DNA of 64,000 nucleotides from positions 1 through 64,000 of the forward strand of contig CACNJU010000002.1 in assembly GCA_902620895.1 (NCBI GenBank), in the 5' to 3' direction. Each line of letters starts with the position of its first letter. The first letter of the stretch is position 1. Below, piece after piece: positions 9,602 to 19,350 of this stretch. Origin of the DNA: an uncultured Prochlorococcus sp. Its GTDB lineage: Bacteria; Cyanobacteriota; Cyanobacteriia; PCC-6307; Cyanobiaceae. The position numbers were made by a program, and so were the translations under genes. The notes under the pieces are model-generated. The model was not told the DNA's origin, did no database searches, and saw only the letters and a list, made by a program, of their open reading frames with translations.

Positions 9602-11281
9602 ATGTTAATACAACTAAAAATAGAAAATATCGCCTTAATAGAAATTATAGAAATTAATTTCGAAAAAGGTTTGAATATCATAACTGGGGATTCAGGTTCG
9701 GGAAAATCATTAATTCTTGATTCCCTTAATGCTTTATTCGGTGGAACTAATATACCTCTAAAACATTTAATACGTCCAGGAAAAGATTATTGCTATATCG
9801 AGGCGATATTTTCTTCTTCTTCTCAAATAAATAATTGGTTAATCAGTAATGGTTTTGAAATAACTCCTGCAGAACTACATATTAAAAGAAAATCGTATAA
9901 AAAAAATAATAAAATCTTATCCAAATATAGTATTAATGATTTATCTATTAATAGACAATCACTAGAAAAACTTGGACGACTATTAATAGATTTTGCAGGT
10001 CAATCTGATACTTTTATCTTTGATTCTTTAGATAAGAGAAGATTAATTATTGAAGACTTATGTTCTAAACAATCAAGAGATACTAGCAAAAGGATTAAAA
10101 CTATATGGGAAGAAACTAAAGTTTTAAAACGATTAATGGATGAAAAAATAGAATTTTCTAGGAATCAAGAAGAAAAAAACTTAGCAATTAAACATATGTT
10201 GAAGAGTTTAGAAGAAGCTGATTTAAATTCCAGTGAAGAAATTTTAGAATTAGAATTATTAGAAAATAAACTTGTAAATAATCTAGCAATTAATAATTCA
10301 ATCAAATCATCATTAGATAATTTAAATAATTTCACTCATGATGAACTGTCAGTAACTTCTTTGATAAATCAATCAATAAAGTTTTTAAATAAAACAGCCG
10401 ATTTCGATTTAAAGATTCAAAAATTTAGAGAGAAATTATTAAATATCCATGCTGATGTTGAAGATTTAATTTTTGATCTAAATTCATATTTGCAAGAAAT
10501 AGAAAATAATGAATCTAATCTTCCAGAAATACAAAAAAGATTATTTTTTTTAAAAAACTTAGAGAGAACTTTTTCATTAGATCTATCTCAATTAATTGAA
10601 AAGCGCGATCAATTCAAGAAGTATTTTCAAAAAAATGATCAGGATAATGAGATTTGCAGGATTAAATCTCAAATTGAGAATTTACAAAGTAATTTAAATT
10701 CTTTATTTATTATTCAATCTACTGAAAGAAAAAAAATTGCTAAACAGTTACAAAATTCAGTAATGACTATTCTAAGCAATCTAGGTTTAGAAAATGCAAA
10801 TTTTTCAATTCAATTTTCTGGATCCAAGCCTTCTTGCGATGGAATTGACGATATAAATTTTTTGTTTTCAGCTAATCCTGATCAGAAGCTTGCTCCTTTA
10901 TCAAATGTTATTTCTGGCGGTGAAATGTCAAGATTTTTGTTAGCTATTAAATCCAGTATTTCTAAAAAACCCAATACTTTCTTTTTAGATGAAATTGATA
11001 GTGGTTTAAGTGGTAAATCTCTATTTTCTTTGGTTGAGCTGATAAAAGAAATTTCTAAAACTCAACAAGTTTTATGTATTACACATCAGCCATTTTTAGC
11101 TGCTAGGGGATTAGCTCATTTTAAAGTGAATAAAAACGTAATTGATGGAATAACTTATACTTCAATTGCAAAACTTACTACAAAAAATGAAAGAAAAAAT
11201 GAACTAATAGAACTTATTGGTGGAGGTTCTTGCGAAGTAAACGAATATGCTTCTAGACTTCTTGATCGCTCGGCTGCGTAA
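9602..11281 (+). CDS. recN: DNA repair protein RecN
   Basis: SMC-like ATPase acting in double-strand break repair. From the ATG at 9602 the protein starts MLIQLKIENIALIEIIEINF, the expected RecN start, with GGAAG 11 bases upstream. A TTG 57 bases earlier in frame is less likely. Walker A GDSGSGKS is near residue 30. A long charged middle part (about 150-360) is the coiled coil. The ABC signature SGGEMSRFLLAI and Walker B FLDEIDSGLSG are near residues 440-470. At 559 residues it is full length. uvrA follows 54 bases downstream on the same strand, giving a repair pair. Confidence 0.95.
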   Translation: MLIQLKIENIALIEIIEINFEKGLNIITGDSGSGKSLILDSLNALFGGTNIPLKHLIRPGKDYCYIEAIFSSSSQINNWLISNGFEITPAELHIKRKSYKKNNKILSKYSINDLSINRQSLEKLGRLLIDFAGQSDTFIFDSLDKRRLIIEDLCSKQSRDTSKRIKTIWEETKVLKRLMDEKIEFSRNQEEKNLAIKHMLKSLEEADLNSSEEILELELLENKLVNNLAINNSIKSSLDNLNNFTHDELSVTSLINQSIKFLNKTADFDLKIQKFREKLLNIHADVEDLIFDLNSYLQEIENNESNLPEIQKRLFFLKNLERTFSLDLSQLIEKRDQFKKYFQKNDQDNEICRIKSQIENLQSNLNSLFIIQSTERKKIAKQLQNSVMTILSNLGLENANFSIQFSGSKPSCDGIDDINFLFSANPDQKLAPLSNVISGGEMSRFLLAIKSSISKKPNTFFLDEIDSGLSGKSLFSLVELIKEISKTQQVLCITHQPFLAARGLAHFKVNKNVIDGITYTSIAKLTTKNERKNELIELIGGGSCEVNEYASRLLDRSAA

Positions 11282-11335
11282 AATAGAAAAAATTCTACTA
11301 TAATAACCTTTTTAAATCATAAATTAGATTTAAAC

Positions 11336-14239
11336 ATGGTTAATAAAGTTGAAAGTAGTTTTGGAGAAGATAATTCAATTAATATTAGGGGGGCTCGTCA
11401 GCATAATTTAAAAAATATTGATCTTTCTCTACCTAGGAATAAATTTATAGTTTTTACAGGTGTTAGTGGAAGTGGTAAAAGTTCTTTAGCCTTTGATACT
11501 ATTTTTGCTGAAGGTCAAAGAAGATATGTTGAGAGTCTTTCGGCATATGCAAGGCAATTTTTAGGTCAAGTAGATAAACCTGATGTTGACAATATTGAAG
11601 GTTTATCACCTGCTATTTCAATTGATCAAAAATCTACAAGTCATAATCCTCGATCAACAGTTGGAACTGTAACAGAGATACAAGATTATTTAAGATTATT
11701 GTTTGGTCGTGCTGGTGAGCCGCACTGTCACCACTGTGGGATCCCAATTGCGCCTCAAACAATTGATGAAATGGTGGATCAAATTCTTCTTTTACCAGAA
11801 GGAACAAGGTATCAATTGTTGGCTCCTGTTGTAAGAGGAAAGAAAGGAACACATACAAAATTAATTAGTGGACTAGCTGCTGAAGGATTTGCTAGGGTAA
11901 GAATCAACGGAGAGGTAAGGGAACTTGCTGATAGTATTGAATTAGATAAAAATCAAATTCATAATATTGAGGTAGTAGTTGATAGATTAATTGCAAGAGA
12001 AGGAATACAAGAAAGATTAAATGATTCTTTACAAACTTGTCTCAAAAGAGGCGATGGCTTAGCAATAGTAGAGGTTGTTCCAAAAAAAGGAGAAAATTTA
12101 CCTTCTAATTTAGAGAGAGAAAAGCTTTACTCAGAAAATTATGCATGTCCTGTACATGGCTCTATTGTTGAAGAACTGTCTCCGAGATTATTTTCTTTTA
12201 ATAGCCCATATGGTGCATGTCCAGATTGTCATGGGATTGGTTATTTAAAAAAATTTACTGCGGATAGAGTTATACCTGATAAAACGTTGCCTGTTTATGC
12301 CGCAATAGCTCCTTGGAGTGAAAAAGATAATACTTATTATTTCTCTTTACTTTATTCTGTAGGACAAGCTTATGGTTTTGAATTAAAAACTCCTTGGAAA
12401 GATTTAAGTGATTTGCAAAAACAAGTTCTACTTTTGGGATCAGATAAACCAATATTAATTCAAGCTGATAGTCGTTTTAAAACTTCTAGTGGTTTTGAAA
12501 GACCTTTTGAGGGGATTTTGCCAATATTAGAAAGGCAATTGAATGAAGCCAATGGAGAATCAGTAAAACAAAAATTAGAAAAGTATCTAGAACTAGTTCC
12601 TTGTAAGACATGTTCTGGAAAAAGATTAAGACCTGAGGCTCTGGCCGTTAAACTTGGTCCATACAATATTACTGACTTAACTTCTATAAGCGTTTCGGAA
12701 ACCCTAAATCATGTGGAGCGGATTATGGGTTTAGGTAAGTCAAAGGAGGAAAATATATCTTTATCAGAAAAACAAAAGCAGATAGGTGAATTGGTTTTAA
12801 AAGAGATTCGTTTACGGTTGAAGTTTTTAATTAATGTAGGTTTAGATTATTTGACTTTAGATAGACCAGCTATGACTTTGTCTGGTGGTGAGGCTCAGCG
12901 TATTAGATTGGCTACACAAATAGGTGCAGGTCTTACTGGCGTTTTATATGTATTAGATGAACCAAGTATTGGTTTGCATCAAAGAGATAATGACAGATTA
13001 TTGGAAACTTTAAAAAGCTTAAGAGACTTGGGAAATACTTTGGTTGTTGTTGAACATGATGAAGATACTATGAAATCCGCAGATTATTTAGTAGATATTG
13101 GTCCAGGGGCAGGTGTTTGTGGTGGGGAAATTATTGCTAAAGGATCTTATCAAGATGTCTTAAATTCAGAAAAGTCATTGACTGGAGCTTATCTCAGTGG
13201 TAGAAAATCTATTCCTACTCCAAAAGAACGAAGATCATCTGTAAAAAAAAGTTTAATTTTAAATAATTGTTCTAAAAATAATTTAAAAAATATTTCTGTG
13301 GAATTTCCTTTAGGAAGATTGGTTTCTGTAACTGGTGTTAGTGGAAGTGGGAAGAGCACCTTAATAAATGAATTACTTCATCCTGCACTGTGTCATTCTC
13401 TAGGATTGAAAGTCCCTTTTCCTCAAGGTGTAAAGGAGTTAAAGGGTATAAAGGCAATTGATAAAGTCATCGTTATTGATCAATCTCCAATAGGAAGAAC
13501 TCCAAGATCAAATCCTGCTACATATACCGGTGCTTTTGACCCTATAAGACAGATATTTACTGCCACAGTAGAAGCAAAAGCAAGAGGCTATCAGGCTGGT
13601 CAATTTAGCTTTAACGTGAAAGGTGGAAGATGCGAAGCTTGTAAAGGCCAGGGAGTTAATGTTATTGAAATGAATTTTTTACCTGATGTGTATGTTCAAT
13701 GTGAAGTATGTAAAGGAGCTCGTTTCAATAGGGAAACTCTTCAAGTTAAATATAAAGGTTTCAATATATCTGATGTTTTAGAGATGACTGTTGAACAAGC
13801 TGCAGAAACTTTCTCTGCAATACCTCAAGCAGCTGATAGATTATCTACATTGGTAGATGTCGGATTAGGATATGTCAAATTAGGCCAACCAGCACCTACA
13901 TTATCTGGTGGTGAGGCTCAAAGAGTTAAGTTAGCTACGGAATTATCAAAAAGAGCTACTGGAAAAACTTTATATTTGATTGATGAACCAACTACAGGGT
14001 TAAGTTTTTATGATGTTCATAAATTGATGGATGTTATACAACGTTTGGTAGATAAAGGTAATTCAGTAATTGTTATTGAACATAATTTAGATGTTATTAG
14101 ATGTTCGGATTGGATTATTGATTTAGGACCTGATGGAGGGAATAAAGGTGGAGAAATCATTGCAGAAGGTATTCCTGAGGATGTAGCTAAAAATCCTATA
14201 AGTCATACAGCAAAATATCTTAAAAAGGTTCTAAAATAA
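11336..14239 (+). CDS. uvrA: UvrABC system protein A
   Basis: Damage-recognition ATPase of nucleotide excision repair, full length at 967 residues. It has two ABC modules: Walker A GVSGSGKS near residues 43 and 668, and signature LSGGEAQR in each half. Zinc sites: the C-terminal module has CEAC and CEVC pairs flanking MNFLPDVYVQ. In the N-terminal module the first pair reads CPVH rather than the CxxC of E. coli, followed by a normal CPDC. A CHHC pair also lies near residue 132. Dimer formation with UvrB loading is the family role. Confidence 0.98.
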   Translation: MVNKVESSFGEDNSINIRGARQHNLKNIDLSLPRNKFIVFTGVSGSGKSSLAFDTIFAEGQRRYVESLSAYARQFLGQVDKPDVDNIEGLSPAISIDQKSTSHNPRSTVGTVTEIQDYLRLLFGRAGEPHCHHCGIPIAPQTIDEMVDQILLLPEGTRYQLLAPVVRGKKGTHTKLISGLAAEGFARVRINGEVRELADSIELDKNQIHNIEVVVDRLIAREGIQERLNDSLQTCLKRGDGLAIVEVVPKKGENLPSNLEREKLYSENYACPVHGSIVEELSPRLFSFNSPYGACPDCHGIGYLKKFTADRVIPDKTLPVYAAIAPWSEKDNTYYFSLLYSVGQAYGFELKTPWKDLSDLQKQVLLLGSDKPILIQADSRFKTSSGFERPFEGILPILERQLNEANGESVKQKLEKYLELVPCKTCSGKRLRPEALAVKLGPYNITDLTSISVSETLNHVERIMGLGKSKEENISLSEKQKQIGELVLKEIRLRLKFLINVGLDYLTLDRPAMTLSGGEAQRIRLATQIGAGLTGVLYVLDEPSIGLHQRDNDRLLETLKSLRDLGNTLVVVEHDEDTMKSADYLVDIGPGAGVCGGEIIAKGSYQDVLNSEKSLTGAYLSGRKSIPTPKERRSSVKKSLILNNCSKNNLKNISVEFPLGRLVSVTGVSGSGKSTLINELLHPALCHSLGLKVPFPQGVKELKGIKAIDKVIVIDQSPIGRTPRSNPATYTGAFDPIRQIFTATVEAKARGYQAGQFSFNVKGGRCEACKGQGVNVIEMNFLPDVYVQCEVCKGARFNRETLQVKYKGFNISDVLEMTVEQAAETFSAIPQAADRLSTLVDVGLGYVKLGQPAPTLSGGEAQRVKLATELSKRATGKTLYLIDEPTTGLSFYDVHKLMDVIQRLVDKGNSVIVIEHNLDVIRCSDWIIDLGPDGGNKGGEIIAEGIPEDVAKNPISHTAKYLKKVLK

Positions 14240-14320
14240 GAAAATCATTGTTGTATTTCTTTGTACTTTAATTATTTCATCAAAAACCAAATTCTTTTAT
14301 AGATGGCCATAAAACTAGTC

Positions 14321-14370
14321 TATAATTGCTTTTTTTAAACTTTTGTATTAAAAAAATTTAAAATTATAAT
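14321..14370 (+). promoter_or_regulatory. Two possible -10 elements ahead of the sucrose-phosphate synthase gene
   Basis: The 201-base gap after uvrA contains two perfect TATAAT hexamers on the + strand, at 14321-14326 and 14365-14370. Neither has a recognisable TTGACA at the right distance, which fits weak -35 elements in AT-rich cyanobacteria but also fits chance. If used, the 5' leader would be about 110 or 65 bases. Just before the ATG there is a strong Shine-Dalgarno sequence, GGAGG at 14427-14431, 9 bases from the start. Confidence 0.35.
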
Positions 14371-14440
14371 GCTTTCTTAATATTTCCTCAGAAAATTCAG
14401 CTTATTTGTATTAAAGGCCGTCGATCGGAGGATTTGCCAG

Positions 14441-15850
14441 ATGAGGTTGAAATTTTTACATTTACATTTACATGGTCTTATACGTTCTAAAAATCTTGAG
14501 TTAGGCAGGGATGCAGATACAGGAGGGCAAACTCAATACGTTTTAGAGTTAATAAAAAGTTTGGCTAATACTTCAGAAGTTGATCAAGTGGATTTAGTTA
14601 CTCGTTTAATAAACGATCCTAAAGTAGACGATGAATATTCTCAAGAAGAAGAATTTGTAGAACCTGGAGTAAGAATCTTAAGATTCAAATTTGGACCAAA
14701 TAAATATTTAAGAAAGGAATTGCTTTGGCCTTATTTAGATCATTTAACTGAAACACTAATTTCTTATTATACAAAAAACCAAAAGCCTAATTTCATTCAT
14801 GCACATTATGCAGATGCTGGATATGTAGGAGTTAAACTAAGTAAAACCTTAAATGTTCCTCTTATTTTTACTGGTCATTCTTTAGGAAGAGAGAAAAAAA
14901 GGAAATTGCTTGATACTGGTTTAAAAACTAATCAAATAGAAAAGCTCTATTCTATAAGTAAAAGAATTGAGGCTGAAGAAAAAGCATTGAAGTCTGCAGA
15001 TATTGTTGTTACAAGCACTAAACAAGAGTCAGTGTATCAATATTCTCAATATTCTTCCTTTTCACCTCACAAAGCTATAGTTATTCCTCCTGGTGTTGAT
15101 CATAATAAATTTCACCATATTCACTCCACAACCGAGACAGCCGAAATTGAAAATTTGATGAAACCTTTCCTTAAGGATTCTTCTAAGCCTCCATTTTTGA
15201 CTATTTCTAGAGCTGTAAGAAGAAAAAATATCCCTTCGTTGATTGAGGCCTATGGAAGATCTGAAAAATTAAAAAGAAAAACTAATTTGATTTTAATTTT
15301 GGGTTGTCGAGATAGTACTTCAAAACTTGACCCTCAACAAAAAGAAGTGTTTCATAATATTTTTGAAACAATTGATAAATATAATTTGTATGGAAAGGTA
15401 GCTTATCCAAAAAAACATCTTCCAAGTCAGATTCCTGCTTTATATAGGTGGGCTGCTAGCAGAGGTGGTGTATTTGTAAATCCAGCTTTAACAGAGCCTT
15501 TTGGTTTAACTCTTCTTGAAGCTTCCTCATGCGGATTACCAATAATATCAACAAATGATGGAGGACCAAAAGAAATTCGTTCAAAATGTGAAAACGGACT
15601 TCTGGTAGATGTTACTGATATTAATGAGTTGAAAGTAATTCTTGAAAAAGGAATTTCAAATAATAATCAGTGGAAACTATGGAGCAGAAATGGAATTGAG
15701 GGTGTTAATAGGCACTTTAGTTGGAACAATCATGTGCGCAATTATTTATCATTACTTACTCAAGAATTTTCAACTTCAAATAGTTATTCTTCATCTGATA
15801 TTAAACAAAGTTGTTTAAAAGGGACTTCCTCACTTATAAAACCCCATTGA
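14441..15850 (+). CDS. sps: Sucrose-phosphate synthase-type glycosyltransferase
   Basis: GT-B fold glycosyltransferase, family GT4. The start (FLHLHLHGLIRSKNLELGRD, then DTGGQTQYVLEL) is characteristic of sucrose-phosphate synthase, which makes sucrose 6-phosphate from a sugar nucleotide and fructose 6-phosphate. Further motifs are HAHYADAGYVG, TGHSLGREKKRKL and PALTEPFGLTLLEASSCGLP with the catalytic E. At 469 residues it ends after the glycosyltransferase domain; the C-terminal HAD phosphatase-like domain of ~710-720-residue forms is absent. Sucrose is a compatible solute in these cells. Its 3' end overlaps the convergent 81-residue gene by 67 bases. Confidence 0.88.
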   Translation: MRLKFLHLHLHGLIRSKNLELGRDADTGGQTQYVLELIKSLANTSEVDQVDLVTRLINDPKVDDEYSQEEEFVEPGVRILRFKFGPNKYLRKELLWPYLDHLTETLISYYTKNQKPNFIHAHYADAGYVGVKLSKTLNVPLIFTGHSLGREKKRKLLDTGLKTNQIEKLYSISKRIEAEEKALKSADIVVTSTKQESVYQYSQYSSFSPHKAIVIPPGVDHNKFHHIHSTTETAEIENLMKPFLKDSSKPPFLTISRAVRRKNIPSLIEAYGRSEKLKRKTNLILILGCRDSTSKLDPQQKEVFHNIFETIDKYNLYGKVAYPKKHLPSQIPALYRWAASRGGVFVNPALTEPFGLTLLEASSCGLPIISTNDGGPKEIRSKCENGLLVDVTDINELKVILEKGISNNNQWKLWSRNGIEGVNRHFSWNNHVRNYLSLLTQEFSTSNSYSSSDIKQSCLKGTSSLIKPH

Positions 15851-16029
15851 TCAAATACCTCAGGATCAGGGTGAAGAATTAGTTGGTTATTTTGAGTTTT
15901 CTTTAGTTTAAAGCCCTTTTTAGATAGTTTTTTCATTAAGTTAGCAGTTTCTTCAAATCTTGATGCCATTGCATCAAGACTTGAGCAGTCACTAGTTAAT
16001 CCATTATCTTTCCAGGTAAAAAAATTCAT
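15784..16029 (-). CDS. Conserved 81-residue protein of unknown function
   Basis: Small soluble protein (begins MNFFTWKDNGLTSDCSSLDA, later DPEVFDQWGF). The composition looks like a real folded protein, and I recall similar short proteins in marine picocyanobacteria, but I cannot name a domain. The last 67 bases are antisense to the end of the sucrose-phosphate synthase gene, so both coding sequences constrain each other there. It lies 10 bases downstream of mraY on the same strand and could be its last co-transcribed gene. Confidence 0.75.
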   Translation of the reverse strand: MNFFTWKDNGLTSDCSSLDAMASRFEETANLMKKLSKKGFKLKKTQNNQLILHPDPEVFDQWGFISEEVPFKQLCLISDEE

Positions 16030-16039
16030 AACAAATTTT

Positions 16040-17116
16040 TTAAAGATTAATTTTTAAAACTATACCTAAAATTACAAGCAAAATGTTGGTTTTCCAAAAA
16101 TTTTCAACTATTTTTTGTTCTTTAAATCCTTTAAGTTCAAAATGGTGGTGTATTGGAGACATTAAAAATATTCGTTTACCTTTATGAAATAATTTTTTTG
16201 TAATTTTAAAAAATACTACCTGAATCATTACTGATAAAGTTTCAATAATAAATATTCCTGAGAAAATAGATAAGGTAAAAATGCTATTAGTTAATAAGGC
16301 TATAGAACCCAGAATTGCACCAATACTTAAAGATCCTGTGTCACCCATAAATATTTTTGCAGGATAACTATTATATTTGAGAAATCCTAAGCATATTCCT
16401 GACATTGAAAAACATAAGATACTAAAAACAAAAAGCTCTTGCTGTCCTTTCAATAATATTTCTGTTCCTAATCCATAGAAGACTATTCCACTGCAACCAG
16501 CTGCTAATCCATCTAGTCCATCAGTCAAATTCACTGAATTACTCATTCCAACTAGTACTACAAAAGAAATTGGTAATATAAAAATATTCATATTTATTCC
16601 CCAAGAGTCAGTTACCATAATTAATGGATTTATTAAGTTTTTTTCATAGGCTAAGGATATAAAAATTATTGAGATGATACTCTGTAATATGAATTTCTCT
16701 TTTGTTTTTAAACCTGTATTTTGCTTGTTTTTAATGCTTAAATAATCATCTAAAAATCCTGTAATAAAAAATCCAAAAATAGTAAGTAATAAAAGAAATA
16801 ATTTTAGAGAACCTAAATTGATAGTTATTAGCAAAAGAAAAATTAAAAAAGGGATTATCATAAAAATCCCACCCATTGTTGGGGTATCACTTTTTTTAAA
16901 GTGATTAGCAGGACCTTCAGTTCTAATAGTTTGCAGTAAATTGAATTTTTTGATTATCTGTAGACCACTCTTTGTTGTAAATAAACATATACAGAAAAAT
17001 ACTGTATAAACTCCTATAAAAATAAAATTATTAAAGAAAAAGGAGGTAACTATTAAACTAAAAGTATTTAATATTAATAATGATTTAAAGTTAAATTCTT
17101 TAATCTTCCCAATCAT
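16040..17116 (-). CDS. mraY: Phospho-N-acetylmuramoyl-pentapeptide transferase
   Basis: Integral membrane enzyme making lipid I, the first membrane step of peptidoglycan synthesis. 358 residues with about ten hydrophobic helices. Motifs: KKSDTPTMGGIFM near residue 73, DDYLSIKNKQNTGL with catalytic Asp pair near 123, NSVNLTDGLDGLAAG near 193, MGDTGSLSIGA near 257 and SPIHHHFELKG near 318. All are intact. The ATG overlaps the end of the upstream DUF3134 gene by 17 bases. Confidence 0.96.
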   Translation of the reverse strand: MIGKIKEFNFKSLLILNTFSLIVTSFFFNNFIFIGVYTVFFCICLFTTKSGLQIIKKFNLLQTIRTEGPANHFKKSDTPTMGGIFMIIPFLIFLLLITINLGSLKLFLLLLTIFGFFITGFLDDYLSIKNKQNTGLKTKEKFILQSIISIIFISLAYEKNLINPLIMVTDSWGINMNIFILPISFVVLVGMSNSVNLTDGLDGLAAGCSGIVFYGLGTEILLKGQQELFVFSILCFSMSGICLGFLKYNSYPAKIFMGDTGSLSIGAILGSIALLTNSIFTLSIFSGIFIIETLSVMIQVVFFKITKKLFHKGKRIFLMSPIHHHFELKGFKEQKIVENFWKTNILLVILGIVLKINL

Positions 17117-17381
17117 CTTCTAAAGAAGGATCTTCTTCAGTTTTATAATCTTCTTTTTCTCCCATAAGTGCTGAAAGTTCTTCTTCTTCTATAGTACTAA
17201 TCTCTTGAGAATCTCCGTTCTCTTCAGAAACAAGCCTCCCTGTAGTTTCAAGCCAAGATAGCAAATCAGGTTCATCTCTTAGAGGTAAAACAGGAGCTGG
17301 ATCATCTCTGTGGTAGCAAGTTAAAGCAGGATTCACTTCAGAAATATCATCTAATCTAAGTTTTAGTTTATTTGAGTCCAT
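17100..17381 (-). CDS. DUF3134 family acidic protein
   Basis: A 93-residue cytoplasmic protein. The core (NPALTCYHRDDPAPVLPLRD and EPDLLSWLETTGRL) matches my memory of the cyanobacteria-restricted family DUF3134. The last 35 residues are very acidic (runs of E and D, ending DDWED). Function unknown. The 17-base overlap with mraY suggests a shared transcript, but a role in cell-wall synthesis is only an inference from position. Confidence 0.85.
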   Translation of the reverse strand: MDSNKLKLRLDDISEVNPALTCYHRDDPAPVLPLRDEPDLLSWLETTGRLVSEENGDSQEISTIEEEELSALMGEKEDYKTEEDPSLEDDWED

Positions 17382-17434
17382 TAAAAGTTATATTCTATAT
17401 ATAAGATAATACATAACAACGCACACGAAAAACT

Positions 17435-17629
17435 TTGTTTGATAAAGGAAATTTAAAATATTTTTTTATCTGGTTAATTTCTTTGTTAATTTCTGGATTA
17501 TTAAAACTTATTGGATATTTGAATCCCAAAGTTTTAATAATTAATAACTTATTTCTATTATTACTAGTTTTTGGTCCTGCTCTTTTAGTTACAATAGTAT
17601 TAGTTATTAATAAGTTTTCTAATTCTTAA
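17435..17629 (+). CDS. Possible small two-helix membrane protein upstream of argG
   Basis: A 64-residue reading frame with two strongly hydrophobic stretches, about residues 8-27 and 34-58, separated by a short polar turn, and a KFSNS tail. Only a TTG start is available; an in-frame stop lies 21 bases before it, and no Shine-Dalgarno sequence is seen. The hydrophobic pattern is not what chance AT-rich sequence must give, but such DNA is rich in Leu/Ile/Phe codons, so chance is not excluded. Stops 36 bases before argG. No family recognised. Confidence 0.5.
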   Translation: MFDKGNLKYFFIWLISLLISGLLKLIGYLNPKVLIINNLFLLLLVFGPALLVTIVLVINKFSNS

Positions 17630-17665
17630 TTACGTAAAAATTTTAAATTTATGGAGCAAATTTAG

Positions 17666-18880
17666 ATGCAGCATGTAAAAAAAGTTGTGCTAGCTTATTC
17701 TGGTGGTGTAGATACGAGCGTTTGTATTCCATATTTAAAGAATGAATACGGAATTTCAGAAGTGATTACTTTTGTAGCAGATCTTGGACAAGGCGAAGAT
17801 TTAGAACATATTAGGCAAAAAGCTTTAAAATCTGGAGCATCTCAATCAATTGTTGGTAATTTAGTTAATAGTTTTGTTGAGAGTTACGCTTTTCCTGCCA
17901 TCAGAGCAAATGCATTATATTTAGATAAATATCCTTTATCTACAGCTCTTGCTAGGCCTTTAATTGCAGAAAATCTTGTAAATATTGCTCGAGAGTTTAA
18001 TGCTGATGCAGTAGCTCATGGATGTACTGGTAAAGGGAATGATCAAGTTCGGTTTGATTTAGCAATTAATGCATTAGGTCCTGATTTGAAAATAATTACT
18101 CCAGCAAGGAAATGGAATATGAGTAGGGAAGAGGCGATAATGTATGGTGAAAAATTTGGTATTCCTGCACCAGTATCAAAAAAATCACCATATTCAATAG
18201 ACGTTAATTTACTTGGTAGGAGTATTGAAGCAGGTATATTAGAAGACCCAATGCAAGAAGCACCCGAAGATATTTTTACAATGACATCATCTATTAATAA
18301 TACGCCTGATTCTCATCAAGATATAGAAATTAATTTTAAAAACGGGTTTCCCGTCGGAATTAATGACAAATCTTTGACTCCAGTCGAGATTATTAAAGAA
18401 GCTAATGTTCTTGCAGGTGAGCATGGTTTTGGAAGAATCGATATGATTGAAGATCGAGTAGTAGGAATTAAAAGTAGAGAGATTTACGAAACACCTGGCC
18501 TCTTACTTTTAATAAAAGCTCACAAGGAATTAGAAAGCATTACGTTAAACCCAGACGTTTTTGATTTCAAAGGAACAGTGGAAAAAAAATGGGGCCAGCT
18601 AGTCTATCAAGGTTTTTGGTTTGGACCTCTTAAAGATAGTTTGGATGCATTTATTTCATCGACTCAAACTTCAGTCAATGGAAGAGTAAAGATTAGACTG
18701 CATAAGGGGAACGCGATAGTAATTGGAAGAATTTCGGAAAATAATTCACTTTATAGGGAAGATTTGGCAACTTATAGTCGAAATGATGTTTTTGATCATT
18801 CTTTAGCAGAGGGTTTTATTTATATGTGGGGTATGTCTAATAAAATTTGGGCCGAGTTAAATTCAAAAACAAATGATTAG
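17666..18880 (+). CDS. argG: Argininosuccinate synthase
   Basis: Joins citrulline and aspartate with ATP in arginine synthesis. 404 residues, normal length. The N-terminal PP-loop is [15 protein letters not shown] near residue 9. Further family motifs are [13 protein letters not shown] near residue 117 and SREIYETPG near 271. The ATG follows GGAG at a distance of about 12 bases. Its end is 3 bases from the convergent rpsF stop. Confidence 0.98.
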   Translation: MQHVKKVVLAYSGGVDTSVCIPYLKNEYGISEVITFVADLGQGEDLEHIRQKALKSGASQSIVGNLVNSFVESYAFPAIRANALYLDKYPLSTALARPLIAENLVNIAREFNADAVAHGCTGKGNDQVRFDLAINALGPDLKIITPARKWNMSREEAIMYGEKFGIPAPVSKKSPYSIDVNLLGRSIEAGILEDPMQEAPEDIFTMTSSINNTPDSHQDIEINFKNGFPVGINDKSLTPVEIIKEANVLAGEHGFGRIDMIEDRVVGIKSREIYETPGLLLLIKAHKELESITLNPDVFDFKGTVEKKWGQLVYQGFWFGPLKDSLDAFISSTQTSVNGRVKIRLHKGNAIVIGRISENNSLYREDLATYSRNDVFDHSLAEGFIYMWGMSNKIWAELNSKTND

Positions 18881-18883
18881 CAT

Positions 18884-19345
18884 TTAAGATTCTGTATTTT
18901 CATTAGTTTCAGTATTATCTTTTACTGAAGTTGAAGCTTCAGGCGTCGTTACTGGTTGACTTTCATTAGATTCTAGTTTCTCTTCTGGATTATCATTATT
19001 TTCTGTCTGAGATACGCTCTTGTTTGAAGTTTTTGGCGTTGGTAAAGGCCCTTCTTGTTTTACTGTCATGTATCTAATAACATCTTCGCTAAGTCTCATT
19101 GCTTTTTCAATTTTAGAAATATGTTGTCCATCACCTTGATGACTCAATTGAACGTAAACACCTTCCCTATGCTTCGCTATTTGATAGGCTAATCTTCTTT
19201 TGCCTCTCATTTGACTATCCAAGATAGTGCCGCCAAATTCTTCTAAAAGTTTATTGTATTTAGTAATGTGATTACTTACTTCATCTTCCGCAATATCCGG
19301 GCGAAGGATGTACATAGTTTCATAATAAGATTGTTGATCGTTCAT
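18884..19345 (-). CDS. rpsF: 30S ribosomal protein S6 with long low-complexity tail
   Basis: Small-subunit protein that pairs with S18. From the ATG at 19345 the protein is 153 residues, starting [17 protein letters not shown] as in other S6. A TTG four codons upstream is also in frame but would lie inside a predicted stem-loop. The S6 core ends near residue 100 ([12 protein letters not shown]-like region, here [12 protein letters not shown]). After it comes a ~48-residue tail almost made of S, T, N, E, P and Q, probably disordered. E. coli S6 also has an acidic tail, but shorter. The core is ordinary. Confidence 0.96.
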   Translation of the reverse strand: MNDQQSYYETMYILRPDIAEDEVSNHITKYNKLLEEFGGTILDSQMRGKRRLAYQIAKHREGVYVQLSHQGDGQHISKIEKAMRLSEDVIRYMTVKQEGPLPTPKTSNKSVSQTENNDNPEEKLESNESQPVTTPEASTSVKDNTETNENTES

Positions 19346-19350
19346 AGTTT

